Made by a program: the position numbers and the translations under genes. The notes under the pieces were generated by a model, which did no database searches, was not told the DNA's origin, and saw only the letters and a program-made list of their open reading frames with translations. A stretch of DNA of 64,000 nucleotides from Hypomyces perniciosus (Eukaryota; Ascomycota; Sordariomycetes; Hypocreales; Hypocreaceae), in NCBI GenBank assembly GCA_008477525.1, contig SPDT01000002.1:558001-622000 (forward strand). Direction: 5' to 3'. Each line of letters opens with the position of its first letter. Position 1 is the stretch's first letter. Positions 1 to 10,531 of the stretch are shown piece by piece.

Positions 1-807
1 ACACAAGAGGCGCCCAAAAGGATATCTGGCTCCGCAGGTGCATAGTTCCTGGTATAGGCCCATTGGCTGAAACGAACGAAGGTCTTCTCATCGACGTCTT
101 CCCAATGAACACGACGCTCCTTCGCCTCTCTCATGGGACCGCTGAGGAGGTCATTCAGGCTCTTTGAGAGCCTTGATAGAGCAGCTCCATGAACAGTGAA
201 TTCTTGTTTTTTTGGTCCAACCACGAAGGTGAACGGCTGCGAAAGCAAGATGCTGGGGAGTGTCAGTACGTGATGAAATCTATCAACTCAACTATGAATG
301 GTATCAACGAACTTCCCGTAAGTTGTTTCCATATCAGTTGGCCGTCTGAACAAAAATACTCCCAGCTGATATTATTCGGAGATGATGTAGATTGAACCCG
401 ACCGAAACCAATAGTGAGGTCGTATTTCGCGGCCTTCAATGAGAGTTTGTCACAAGGCAATTCTCCCAGAAAACTACTTCATGTTGACAAACGGCGTGTA
501 TGAATTTAAACCGGCTTCAGCTCTGTAAGCTGCCAATCCCAGCAAGGACCAATAGTCACTAATTGATACACCATTATCTCGATCGCTGGCTAAGTGGCTG
601 AAAAATATCGTAGGTTATGGAGTCATTGATGACGTATCTGATTCACACTGTTTATTCTAATATACGTACCCAACCATCCATTAGGATAGAACATTTACGC
701 CATCATGGAGTCACAGGGCACGGAGAGGTGCCCCTTCTGTGTTGAGAAAGAGAAAGATCATCGTTGAATCTCTGGCAGGGACTACATTATGTTGAAGTGT
801 TACTTCT
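1..807. other. intergenic, no gene supported
   Basis: I see no coding exon with recognisable protein content in this stretch. The short open frames here have no domain, no splice context and no codon pattern that stands out. The right part is the 3' flank of the zinc-finger gene. Confidence 0.5.
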
Positions 808-1633
808 CTATATCTCCACCCGCCCCGAAGCCACTCTCCTCGCCATGCGGCGCCGCGAAGTTTTCCTTGTTTCCGTAGTATGTTTTTTGACACTCCGCTT
901 CTTATGAGCATGCTGCTCCCTGATGTGACGCCGGAGGTTGTCTTTCCTAGTAAAGAATGTATGGCAGTTTTTATAAGGGCAGTGCCCTCCGTCTGGTGGA
1001 ATATTGTTGCTTATATCGCTTGCGTATCCGCGATGCCATGTTCGGACATGCCGATACATCTGTTTGTTGGACGAGAATCGTCGTGTGGGACATCCTGCCG
1101 GACAAGGAATTATCGGCTCATGCTTCGTCCGGTAATGTTTGCTAGTGCGAATTAATATCAACTGCGATTTTTTTAGATATCGATCAAGAATAGGCTCACT
1201 TGTACTCTGTATTTCGAGGAAAGGTCTTATAACAGATTGGGCATTGAACTGATTCCCTCATGTGGGTCTGCAACGAAAGGATAGGAACGGGGCTCGTCTC
1301 TTCAGGTAAGCCCACGCTGTCATCCCCGGCATATCGGCCTGTTTGCTGTTGTGGTCTAGTTGAGATATGATCATTTTCATCCCGCTGCGGGCCACGAGGA
1401 GACTATATCTCCGATAATGGGCCTTCCAGCTCAGAGGACTGGTAGATTGACGTATTAGCTCCCCCATCCTGTAAGACTGTGGGGTCCAAAGTGCCGGAGC
1501 CAGTTGAACCGGCTGTATTTCTTTGCCTCGCCAAATTGCTGGAGCACATTATGTAGTTTCCATCATCTTCAAGTCCAGAAACAAGGGGGTCTTTCGCGCT
1601 AGGCTTGAAGGCTGGGCTGCTTTCGAGATTCAT
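808..1633 (-). CDS. C2H2 zinc-finger protein with in-frame TAG
   Basis: Three C2H2 fingers suggest a nucleic-acid-binding nuclear protein. The proposed ATG is at 1633. The frame runs to a TAG at 1405-1403 and then stays open in the same frame to a donor at 1199 (GTGAGC); the intron 1199-1142 ends CACTAG and the last exon is 1141-808. Removing this intron restores a canonical finger (C-x2-C-x12-H-x4-H, CPIC...HYRTKH), which supports the splice. Fingers 2 and 3 follow (CPAGC...H-x4-H and CPYKNC...HIREQH), then a basic tail rich in K and R. The TAG may be removed by an unseen short intron (the TAG itself could be the acceptor), may mark a pseudogene, or may be recoded. The N-terminal 76 residues have no recognised domain. 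The zinc-finger half is secure; the 5' half is not. Confidence 0.55.
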
Positions 1634-2080
1634 GGTCGGTTAACCAAGTAGAGTTGCGTGAGGCGCGAGTACTCGTTGCGGTATCGAGGTATACTCGACA
1701 TTAGCCGATGACTTTTTGAAGAGTATCCCCTGATGCGTTATCATCTAGGTTATTGAGCAGATTCAAGGTATGTACGGGAGGGCAGGTCTGGAACGGTGTT
1801 ACGAAGTCGAGATATATCAGCAATCCGTGCGGGGAAAAGGACCCTTGATGACGAACCAGACAATCACAAAAAGTACGTTGTTACTTCATACCTTGTTGAG
1901 CTGTTCTTAATACGAACTGATGCTATTCAAGAGAGTCGTAAGTGGCTATCAGTTACGCACTTCCAGACCAATCAAGTATGGCATTTAATCTATACTGAAA
2001 TCATGCGAGTGCTCCTCAAACTCATATAGCGGAGGAATACGTCCGCAGTCTGTTACACGGTCTAAATTAGATGCTAACTG
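1634..2080. promoter_or_regulatory. divergent intergenic region
   Basis: This stretch separates the minus-strand zinc-finger gene from the plus-strand deaminase gene, so it should hold both promoters. I see no clear motif in it. Confidence 0.3.
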
Positions 2081-3947
2081 ATGTCACCATTGCTCAATAA
2101 CATTGCCAATTCATCTTTTCTCTACAACAAAGAAAATCAAGATCGAAGTAAACAACGTTTGCTATTCTAAGACACAAGTAAGTCGAGTTTTAATTTTATG
2201 TGTTCTAACAAATATTACAATTAACCATTCACCGAATTCCTCTTCTGACGTATACATGCTTCAGTGACGTCCCATTCTGACGACAAGATCGAAGAAGCGT
2301 GCCAACAACGCTTGTATAAATCCATTGTCCTTGAATATGCCTTGACACAGGCTTGCCAGACATCACAGGCTAGATCGTATGGATTCGAGGCCGCAGAAAA
2401 TGATCCGCTTCTCTCAGACATGCAATTATTCCACTCTTTCGTCTACAAACTGGCTCACGTCTGCGACAATAAGCAGGGCGGCACCACTGTCACAGCATTC
2501 GCCGTTCTTCGAGGTGCTAATGGCCCCGAATATGTGTTTGGGTCCAACCACAGAGACGCAAATGAACTCCGAGACATCGAGGAGTTTGTGCGTACGCTTC
2601 TCAGCTTTATAGGCAGCAACCGACTGACGCTGAGCCGGCCCGCCTTGGTCAAACAGGTCCTATGGCGCATCCTGTTATTCAACTTACCTCGGATTGGGGC
2701 ATACCTGGACAAGATTGCCTATTGGCTTGACAAATGCATTGGCGACTGTCGAAAAAAGGGCCCCCAGGATGGTTTGTATCTCAAACATCTACCGTAGCAA
2801 TAGATATCTCTAACCTCGTACTTTAGCGCCCAAGCTTGAACAGGAACTGGGTTATCTAAAAAGAAAGGCGACCTTTCCAAGGGATATCTTGTCTTCCAGA
2901 AATGCAGAGGAAAAGTGTATGTGAATACATATCACTCCCATCTGTCACAAACTGACTGACTACCTATGAATAGTCTTAAGCAATTGTGAATCCCTCATTA
3001 AAGCTATTCATAGTATGAAGGATTCTGGTTCCGATATTAGCCTAGCAATACTGGAGAGAGCCAAAGATGGAGATATTATGAGCTCAGAGCCATGGTGTGA
3101 GCTGCGCCACTATCTTGGCCGTTTGCACTCCTATCGCCAAGCAGCAGAAATAATCGCCTTCTCGTCAAAGCGGTGGCCACCTCTCTTCGACGAATTCACC
3201 ATACAGTCGATTCCATCGAGTACTCCAATCACTAGGCCTCTTCCAAAAGAAAGGCTTACAGCAGCAGACATAATTCGCGACATGATTGTGGAACCAGGAG
3301 ACCAGGAGTATTATTTATCGCAAGTAGAAACAATGCAAGAACTCGGTGTGGACAACTTGATTCACGAGCAGGTTCTTCGGAGAAAATTCAAACCATTGGT
3401 CCACGCTGAAGTCCTCGTCCATGGGTTCCTTCTGAGCCAAGGTGTATCACACCCCAGCCTGTACTGGAATGGATGGAAGTATATCGGTTCCAGCAAGCCT
3501 ACGTGTCGTCTTTGTTCCTATTACTTCAACGCACATCCCGACCAGGTACAGGTTCGACGCTCTCATTTAAACCTCTATCCTAACTGGCGATTGCCCGATT
3601 TACCTGAAGAACAGAGGCCTATGGCGGCTAGCAACAGACTCCGGTTACTAGAAAGGATTATGGACAATGTCCAAGAGGACGCAAAAAGAACACTGGAAGA
3701 AAAGTTCGGCTGGAAAAAGAGGCACGATTCCAACACATATTCCACAATGCCACCCCTCAGATCCACATTCGATAACTCCTCATCCATGAGCGAGGTTGCA
3801 TCAGCAGCATCCGGAATTGGCACCAATGCGGATGGACAACCAGGGTTGGCTTTTGTAAGAGCAGGCCATGGAACGACCTTGAGTGGAAATGCGAAATTGG
3901 GTGAAAGTGATGATGAAGATGATGGAGGCGTACCTGTAGTTTGTTAG
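2081..3947 (+). CDS. OTT_1508-like nucleic acid/nucleotide deaminase family protein
   Basis: The C-terminal half carries the two metal-site signatures of the fungal OTT_1508-like deaminase family: HAE (in KPLVHAEVLVHGF, about 3396-3434) and C-x2-C (in KPTCRLCSYYF). Members are predicted zinc deaminases of unknown substrate. I read four exons: 2081-2147, 2264-2773 up to GAT G at 2771, 2827-2916 and 2974-3947. Introns are 2148-2263 (GTAAAC...CAG), 2772-2826 (GTTTGT...TAG) and 2917-2973 (GTATGT...TAG). All junctions keep frame. The first exon is the least certain because the second exon has no ATG of its own. After the deaminase core comes a low-complexity Ser/Thr-rich tail ending in an acidic DDEDD stretch. 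No partner gene is adjacent. Family assignment is firm from the motifs; substrate is unknown. Confidence 0.72.
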
Positions 3948-4493
3948 GTAGGGAAGCCTAACAATTGGTCGTATTGAAGGCGTGTGGTAGAGCGACGGAT
4001 AGGACCACGGAACGGGGAAATGGCCGCTACCGTTGAGGGTAGTGAAAAGGGGTGACTATTTATCTCAATCACAAGCTCACCTGTCTATTGGGATGTTTTG
4101 AAGCAGTGTCAAGAATGATTTTCTTTCACAAAATATCTCTGGATATTACTTGCACAAAGCACACAGCCATACCAATTTCAACCAAATGGTTCACAAGGTC
4201 TTCCATAAATTAAGCATCAGTCCTCTTATTCTTTTGCTCCACTTGCTCCAGCAAAGCTGCTTAAGACTCCAGTCAATCAGTCGTCTCTAACCATGGACCG
4301 TCATATCAGTCACCGAAGTAGCCGGCCGTCTTATAGAATTCCCGGTGCTCTTTTAATAATAATTCTCATCACGTCTTCGTTGTTTGTCTCACCTGGCTGA
4401 CCGCCAAGCCAGAGAATAGACAAACACCTCCATCTTAAGGTAACACGTAACCATCTCAACTCAGTCACTCAAACAGTCCAGTCGACCGGCAAA
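3948..4493. other. intergenic
   Basis: This is the 3' flank of the deaminase gene and the 5' flank of the kinesin remnant. A pyrimidine/CA-rich segment at about 4380-4490 looks like an old promoter or leader. No gene is seen. Confidence 0.4.
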
Positions 4494-4911
4494 ATGGATA
4501 GATTTTACCTTGACAATGTTGCTCTATACCAGACTCTGGTCAAGACCTTCAAGCCTGCGTCTGTGGCCCAGACAGCCAAGGCGATCACAGAAACAACCAA
4601 CCCAGATATCATTGTAAGCGCCAGAATTCGGCCTCTTCTGGACGAAGATTTGCTGCAGGCTTTCCCTGTGCTGTCTTTCCACGCTCTACCCAGACCGGTG
4701 TAGCAGATATTCATGATCTCTATAACCACCCAAGGGGGCGGCCTATACTCAAGGTACGAAAGAAAACTGACACCCAAGGACTGCTTGTTTGTCTGGGTTA
4801 ATCAGTGGTACTAATCGTAACCACGCAAAGTCATTCAAGTACCAAGTAGACAGAATCTTCAACTCACGCAAACCGATATCAATGTCAAGGATACTCTTGG
4901 AAATGTGGTGA
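4494..4911 (+). pseudogene. kinesin motor-domain remnant (frameshifted)
   Basis: The 5' end reads as the start of a kinesin motor: an ATG leads to IIVSARIRPLLDEDLLQ. The frame then breaks near 4650. One frame over, the sequence continues FPRSTQTGVADIHDLYNHP and GRPILK, a donor GTACGA at about 4754, an acceptor CAAAG near 4830, and SFKYQVDRIFN. A second break follows; a third frame gives TQTDINV and DTLGNVV. The expected P-loop (GQTGSGKT) is not present downstream. At least two indels and the missing ATP site argue for a dead, 5'-only fragment, probably of a kinesin-13-like gene. The subfamily is inference from the conserved N-terminal wording. Confidence 0.55.
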
Positions 4912-5287
4912 ATCCTCCACGGAGTGAGCAAAGCGATACGAAACATAATGACACTGACGGCGATGCGCGGTATCTGTGTGCACTGGTGACACCGAGACTC
5001 ATGGCCGGGGCTTATGAAGTGAGTCTATGGCAGCAAATTGTCATCGATGTCGGTATGATGGACAAGGTACCGGGACTAGGTATTATTATACTTCCGTCTG
5101 GAGATACATCAGTAGCATCGTCAGACTTCACTATCAGTCTCTATACCAGAATCCTACTTCTAGTAGCAGGGATGGAACCCATGTTCATCTTTATTGCCAA
5201 GCAAAACCGACTTATGAATTGTCTATCGTCTCTAACATGATGTCTAATATCCAAACGCATATCTACATGCCATGCTCGCTCGCTCAT

Positions 5288-7029
5288 TTACATAATCAAG
5301 TTATCTCCATGGTATTTAAATCTCTGTTCAGACGACTTCACCTCAACGTCGTCAGTGCGCTTGGGGAAGCCCTCAAAGGAGAGCGCGTAGGTGGCGACAG
5401 AGTGGGCGATCAACTGCATCACGGTTAGTCTCAAAAACACACCACATAACATTGAAGCATCATTCTTACCTTGGTGTTGAGTTCCCAAGCGGTCGCGTTG
5501 AGGTTGCTCAAGTCGTCGCAAAGCTGGTGGTAGCACGGGTCATACCACTGACCAGCAACTCCTCCAAATATTTTAGCCTCCTCCTTCGTCTTGACGCCTT
5601 CAGCACCAGTGGCAATGCCTCCAGCTGGGATTCCGTGAACAATAAAACCGACATAATCACTCCTGCCGTCGAACGGAATGAAGGTGTAGCCGAGGCCCTG
5701 GGACTTGTACCAATCGACATACAAGTCTCTCAGCTCTTGAGAGCCAACAGGATTCTCTGCATTAGTAGCATTGTAGATCTGGTAAGCAAAGTTGGGCGAG
5801 GCCATCTGTAATGGAACATGTCAGCCTCTTTCGTCCCAAAAAATCAGGTTACACTTAATACGCACCATATCGTAGTCCATGAAGAGACGAATCTTCTTGT
5901 TCTCTGCGGCTGACAGGCTGTTGGCATAGAAATCAGAGCCCAGCAAGCCTTCCTCTTCAGCGCTCCACCAAGCAAATCTGACGCAGTTGTTCACCTTGAA
6001 CTTGGTAAGCTGGACAGCAACCTCGAGAAGTGACAAGCTACCGGAACCATCATCGTTGATTCCAGGGCCCTCTCCGACACCATCGCTGTGTCCTCCAAGC
6101 ATGACGCAGTTGTCGGCGTCTCCCTCTTGTGTCTGGGCGAGGATGTTGGTGGTGGTGATCGTCTTGACCTCAGCGTCAACAAAGGCACTGGCGTCAATAG
6201 TTTCGCCCTTTTCAAGTCTCTTGACGAACTCCTTTGCGTCCGTACTGGAGATACCGAACGTCGCTACGTGATCAGGAGTTGGTTCCCCGAGGGTTCCGTG
6301 CAACTCCTCCGGATCGGTATTAAATATGACAGCAGCAATGGCACCAGCCTTCCCAGCCGCCAGGGACTTGTCACCAAAGGGACAGGCGCCTCGGGAGATG
6401 AGGGCGATGTTGCCCTTCACGCTCTTGGGGTAGTCGGAGACATCGCAACCCACGTTCTTAGCAAGGACTAGGTTGCCATAGACAGGCTGGCGGTCCTTGG
6501 TTGGGGGTGTAAGTCCCATGGGAATCGCTGACTTGGGAACTGTATCTCCGAGAACCAGACGGGACTCGAAAACATTGCTGAGAACAACGGGGAAGTCCTG
6601 GGTCCAGACGTTGTAGTAGCCACCCAGGTCTTGCAGGGTATCGTGGATGTATTGCAGCGTTCCGGCATGGCCTGTCATCCGCCAATTGTTAGCAATCTTG
6701 CGCAAAACCTTGGAAAAGACGACGATGTGAAGCAAGGCTACTCAATGCGACTCACCTGGACTGCCAATGACTCGAGTAGGATGGCCATATTCCTCCTCCG
6801 AGGTCTGGGCGAAAGAGTAGAGTTTCTCCGCGCGGCGCAAGAGAGCATTGATGCTGATCGAACTCTGCAAAGACTCGCTGTCAATCAGAACATCGGCACC
6901 AGTGTTGCCATTCACAGGGCTAGGCGATCCCTGCGATCCCGGCTGGTGCTTCAGAGGAATTTGGCCAGCTGACGCGGAGTAGCTGAAGGCCAAGGAGGCC
7001 GCAATGGCCAAACGACTGAGGACTGCCAT
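5288..7029 (-). CDS. secreted M28 aminopeptidase with PA domain (aminopeptidase Y/Lap2 type)
   Basis: A zinc exopeptidase predicted to release N-terminal residues from peptides, secreted or vacuolar. Four exons: 7029-6756, 6671-5866, 5805-5470 and 5413-5288, giving 513 aa; introns have GTGAG/GTGCG/GTAAG donors and CAG acceptors, and every junction keeps frame. The N-terminus (MAVLSRLAIAASLAFSYSASA) is a signal peptide. A protease-associated domain lies in the middle (about residues 170-270; ISRGACPFGDKSLAAGKAGA). The M28 core follows: GGHSDG, INDDGSG, SAEEEGLLGS, DYDMMASPNFAYQIYNATN and the last ligand in CYHQLCDD. All expected zinc and catalytic residues seem present. Length matches the family. 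The plus-strand side (7030-7824) holds its promoter. Vacuolar versus extracellular location cannot be decided from the sequence. Confidence 0.9.
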
Positions 7030-7824
7030 CGCGAATACACAATTGAGAGACGACTGTCCCGTGCTCCGTGCCTTTCGAATCGCAAGAAGACAAGAGTAAG
7101 AATGGTAGTACTATTAATAGGGGAGAAAGGGGAGAGTTGGAGGAAGAGGAGGAGGAAGAGGAGGAGGATTGGTCACGTCATGAGCCAACAGGCTGCTATG
7201 ACTACATACAAGGCTGGGTTGCCGAGCTTACTGATAAGGGGGGCGGATCATGAATCGTTATCGGGGCGCTTGTCAGTCAATGTCACGCGGACCGGCGCAT
7301 TGCATACGCGGCCCCACAATGTCGGCTTTGTGCCTGAAACCTTGAGCCAGCGCCTGAGCTTGTACCTGAACCATAAAGTGAGTGAGTCTATTATTAATGG
7401 TTATTATTGTCAGTCTCAGTAGATTCCTGAGACTATTCGCACTACTACGAGTACTACTAACATCTTTGGGTCTATGAGTTTGCTGATAGAGATCACAACT
7501 CAATAACTGACTTCCGGGTCATGAATGACGCCAATTCTTGTGAAATCGGTGATGAACTGAAACATTCACATGCGTCTTCACCGTCCATGCCTTTAGCCTC
7601 AAACACCCGTGACCCTAATCACACCCACTCAACTGTCTGTGGACGCCTCGTCACCGCTTCACGAGTAAGTCCAGGTGGCAAAATTTTCACCGACTGAAAT
7701 AGTCCACTTAAAAAGAGGGAAAAAAGAAATGCCAGCCAGTGAAAGGCAGGCTGTACTCCGTATATGGAATAGAGAGGGAGTAATAAAACCGAGCAAAAAA
7801 AGGGAGAGAAAAAAGAAATAATCC
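7030..7824. promoter_or_regulatory. promoter region of the aminopeptidase; purine tract
   Basis: No gene is seen here. A GGA/GAA-rich purine tract lies at about 7128-7170. One TACTCCGTA nonamer is at 7754-7762. The A-rich run near 7796-7820 is, on the minus strand, the T-rich terminator downstream of the tRNA gene. Confidence 0.4.
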
Positions 7825-7907
7825 TGCGTCATCCGGAACTCGAATCCGGGCCTCAACTTTACCAATTGGATGGAAGAGTTGAATCCTAACCCCTAGACCA
7901 ATGACGC
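7825..7907 (-). tRNA. tRNA-Gly(UCC) with an intron
   Basis: On the minus strand GCGTCAT (7907-7901) pairs with ATGACGC (7832-7826), giving a perfect 7-bp acceptor stem; the discriminator is A at 7825. A D-arm (TGGTCTAGGGGTTAGGA) and a T-arm (CCGGA-TTCGAGT-TCCGG) are clear. The anticodon stem is CAACT/AGTTG. The loop reads C-T-TCC-A, followed by about 11 extra bases (TCCAATTGGTA) and the closing A, so the anticodon is UCC with an intron at the usual position after base 37. A T-rich run follows the 3' end (CTTTTTT near 7815-7809), as expected for Pol III termination. Confidence 0.88.
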
Positions 7908-8058
7908 TATTTCTTGTTGAGTGGCGACTAATGATTTAGTACTATGACCCTTTCGACGGTGTCATGTGATCCAAGCTAATATTTATGTACGTACTTTCAT
8001 TGGCCAACAGTTGGAGGTACTTGAGCCACCGTACCAATAGTAGCGTAAATGCATGTAT

Positions 8059-9493
8059 CTACAACGAGTCTGCATAATACCCTCCGTTTTGAGTGTACTC
8101 TGGTGGCTCCAACTTGTTCCCATCACAACTCTGAGGCCCATTGACAGGATTACAACGTGCAGCCTTTCTGCCAGGAAGTGTGACAGCGAAATCACACCCC
8201 CATCTTGAGCTCATTCCATAGGCCGGAAAGTCAGTGGAAACAACCTGCGCGCCAGATCTCAGCGCTGCATCACGCATCGCCGTGGAGCAGTTGTTCCTGA
8301 GGACCGTCTCGAGAGGAACATCGGCACGAGTGCGCACCCAGTAGCCAGCCTTGACTTGCTTTTGGATATTGGCTACAGCGTCGTCGCCAGTAGGGTCGTT
8401 GAGCTGCATGTAACAGTTAGCTAAAAACACATCCAAGCATGTGGAGAATTGGAAGGGCGTCACTCGTTCGTTACCTTTTGAAACGCGCAGTCAGGCTGTC
8501 CGGGAGCACTGTTGGTAAACAAGACTCGGCCCTCGAGATTCGGCCGCCCATTTCTGTACGCATCTCGCACACTATGTACTGGCCCATTGTCCATAAGGAA
8601 GAAAATGCGTCCCTTGGCGCTGTCTAGATTTGGCCACCCATATCTCAGTATAGACTCCTCCAGAGTCAGGTTGTCCCTTCGAATATCGTCCGGGGTGATG
8701 AGTTGCTCAGCGCGGAACACCGATCGAATCTCAGAATCGACCGAATCGAGCAGCTCCTGGTCCCAGGGAATGACCTTTGCTCCCCCAAGCGTTTCTCCCA
8801 GCTTCTCGGATGTCTTAAATTCTATCATCATAGGGAGAGGGACGCTTTCGGGGTGAGCATCCAGCCACTTTTTGATGATCTGCAGGCAGGAAACCAGCGT
8901 CGAACAGACGGTATGGTAGTCGACGTCTGGGATGTGCAGAACCTTTGTGCCTTTCAGCTTAAGAGCTGGATCGTTTGGAACACCCAGTCCGGCAAACTTG
9001 CGGATGAGCGGTTCGCTATACTCGCCACCCTGGGGATCTGCCAACAAATCAAGCCTATGTCGCGTCGTCAGTAAGCTGTCGGTGAAACAATAAGTGCAAT
9101 TGCGACAGCAGCAAATCAAATCACAACTAACTCTAGATTTCTGATATGCTGATGTTCAAATTGAATATCCAGCGCCGCATGCGAATACTGCAGATCAATC
9201 GCAGACGAACTAAACGCGGACTGAAGGTCTCGTTCTGCCTTGGGCGCCTCAATGTGGTAGCTGTTATGAGTGCCAATGACCTGAATCTGGTTCATACGAA
9301 GTGCGCCTTCTGTCCATACCAGCCCTTTGTCTCCCTCAAGATCCTGAGGTGTGGGAACAGCAGCAGCCGGGATGACTGCACCTACACAGTATCATCAGCA
9401 TTTGATCCCAAAAATTGAGCTTGATACTCTGTATTTTGAAAGAGCATAAGTGAACGACGACGTACAGGCGATTGCAATGGCGACGGGGAGCAT
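8059..9493 (-). CDS. Ca2+-dependent phosphoinositide phospholipase C-like (PI-PLC-C1) secreted protein
   Basis: The protein matches the PI-PLC-C1 type of PLC-like phosphodiesterase: MNQIQVIGTHNSYH with the presumed catalytic His near residue 48, then AALDIQFEHQHIRNLELDLLADPQGG. Four exons: 9493-9466, 9381-9132, 9054-8475 and 8403-8059 give 400 aa with all junctions in frame. The first exon is only 28 nt and begins a signal peptide (MLPVAIAIACAVIPAAAVP), so the protein is probably secreted. The C-terminal exon has CDFAVTLPGRKAARCNPVNG and other cysteines fit for disulfides. No GPI signal is obvious. Substrate and reaction are inferred from the family only; it could act on phospholipid or on a host or wall molecule. 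Confidence 0.82.
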
Positions 9494-10531
9494 ATTGATC
9501 ACATGCTGTTTTTGCCGTCAGTTCCCGGATCGTCCGGTTGCCATTCAGACGTACACACCATGATGAAGGAACTACTTAATCATACATGCTACTCCCTAGA
9601 AAAATGAAATCGGTACTGAGGAGAGCTCTACGAAGTAGGCTGATATCAAAAAGAGGTGTGGAAGCGTACTAAACAAGAAAAAGAAAATATCAAGCACAAT
9701 TGGGGGATCAACACAGTCAGCTCTTATATTACTATCGTCATCGTGGCATCCTCGTCAGGAACCGAACGAACCGGACCACACACACCTCGCAGCTTTCTCT
9801 CAGCTCTGGCCTCTCAAAGCAATGCGCCAATGCTGCCAAGTCCGCCGAACGGCCACACGTGCGCCTCGTTTTTCTTCATTTCTACATCCAATGCTACCCT
9901 GCTACTTCGTAAACTGTATCTAATAAACACTTTACCCGCGGATCCCTGGCTTGTGATGCACCTTTCCAGGATGTTTTCAATAAGGTTACTATATCTACTG
10001 TGCACGTGGGTTCTTATCACGAGCTTGAATGGCAGAGTTTGTCTCGGGCAATGTACAAATAAACGTGCCAGAATCTCATATGGCCTTTGGTGTGGTCATC
10101 TGTAATATCTTGAGTGGCTCTCGTGAATATTGATATCTACCAGCCCATGCGCCCGAATTTGAACTTGTTAACAATTGAAATATGTAAGAGTAACATAAGC
10201 ACAGGACGAGTTATTATCCATGATACCTAATATTACCCCCTGCCTGGCTGCTAAGTAAGGTTGCATTCATATTATTACAGTCAGTCCGCATGGTGAGATG
10301 TGTAATATCTGACAGGACATCTCATTTCCATTCATGAAATATGATAATATGGCACATACCTGCCTGGCCATTTTGGATGTTCATCTGATGTGGTATCAAT
10401 TTTGTAATAAGGATTTCGTGAAGCGCACAGGAAACGAGCCGATGCGGATGTCATGTATGCATTGTAGTCATATATTATACCCCCCAACCCTGAGACCAAC
10501 GCCTCGCATTATATACAGTCAGGCATTACCA
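9494..10531. other. intergenic between PLC-like gene and SET9
   Basis: This holds the promoter of the PLC-like gene and the 3' flank of SET9. Base composition is AT-rich from about 10080 to 10420. I found no coding exon, tRNA or clear repeat. Confidence 0.4.
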
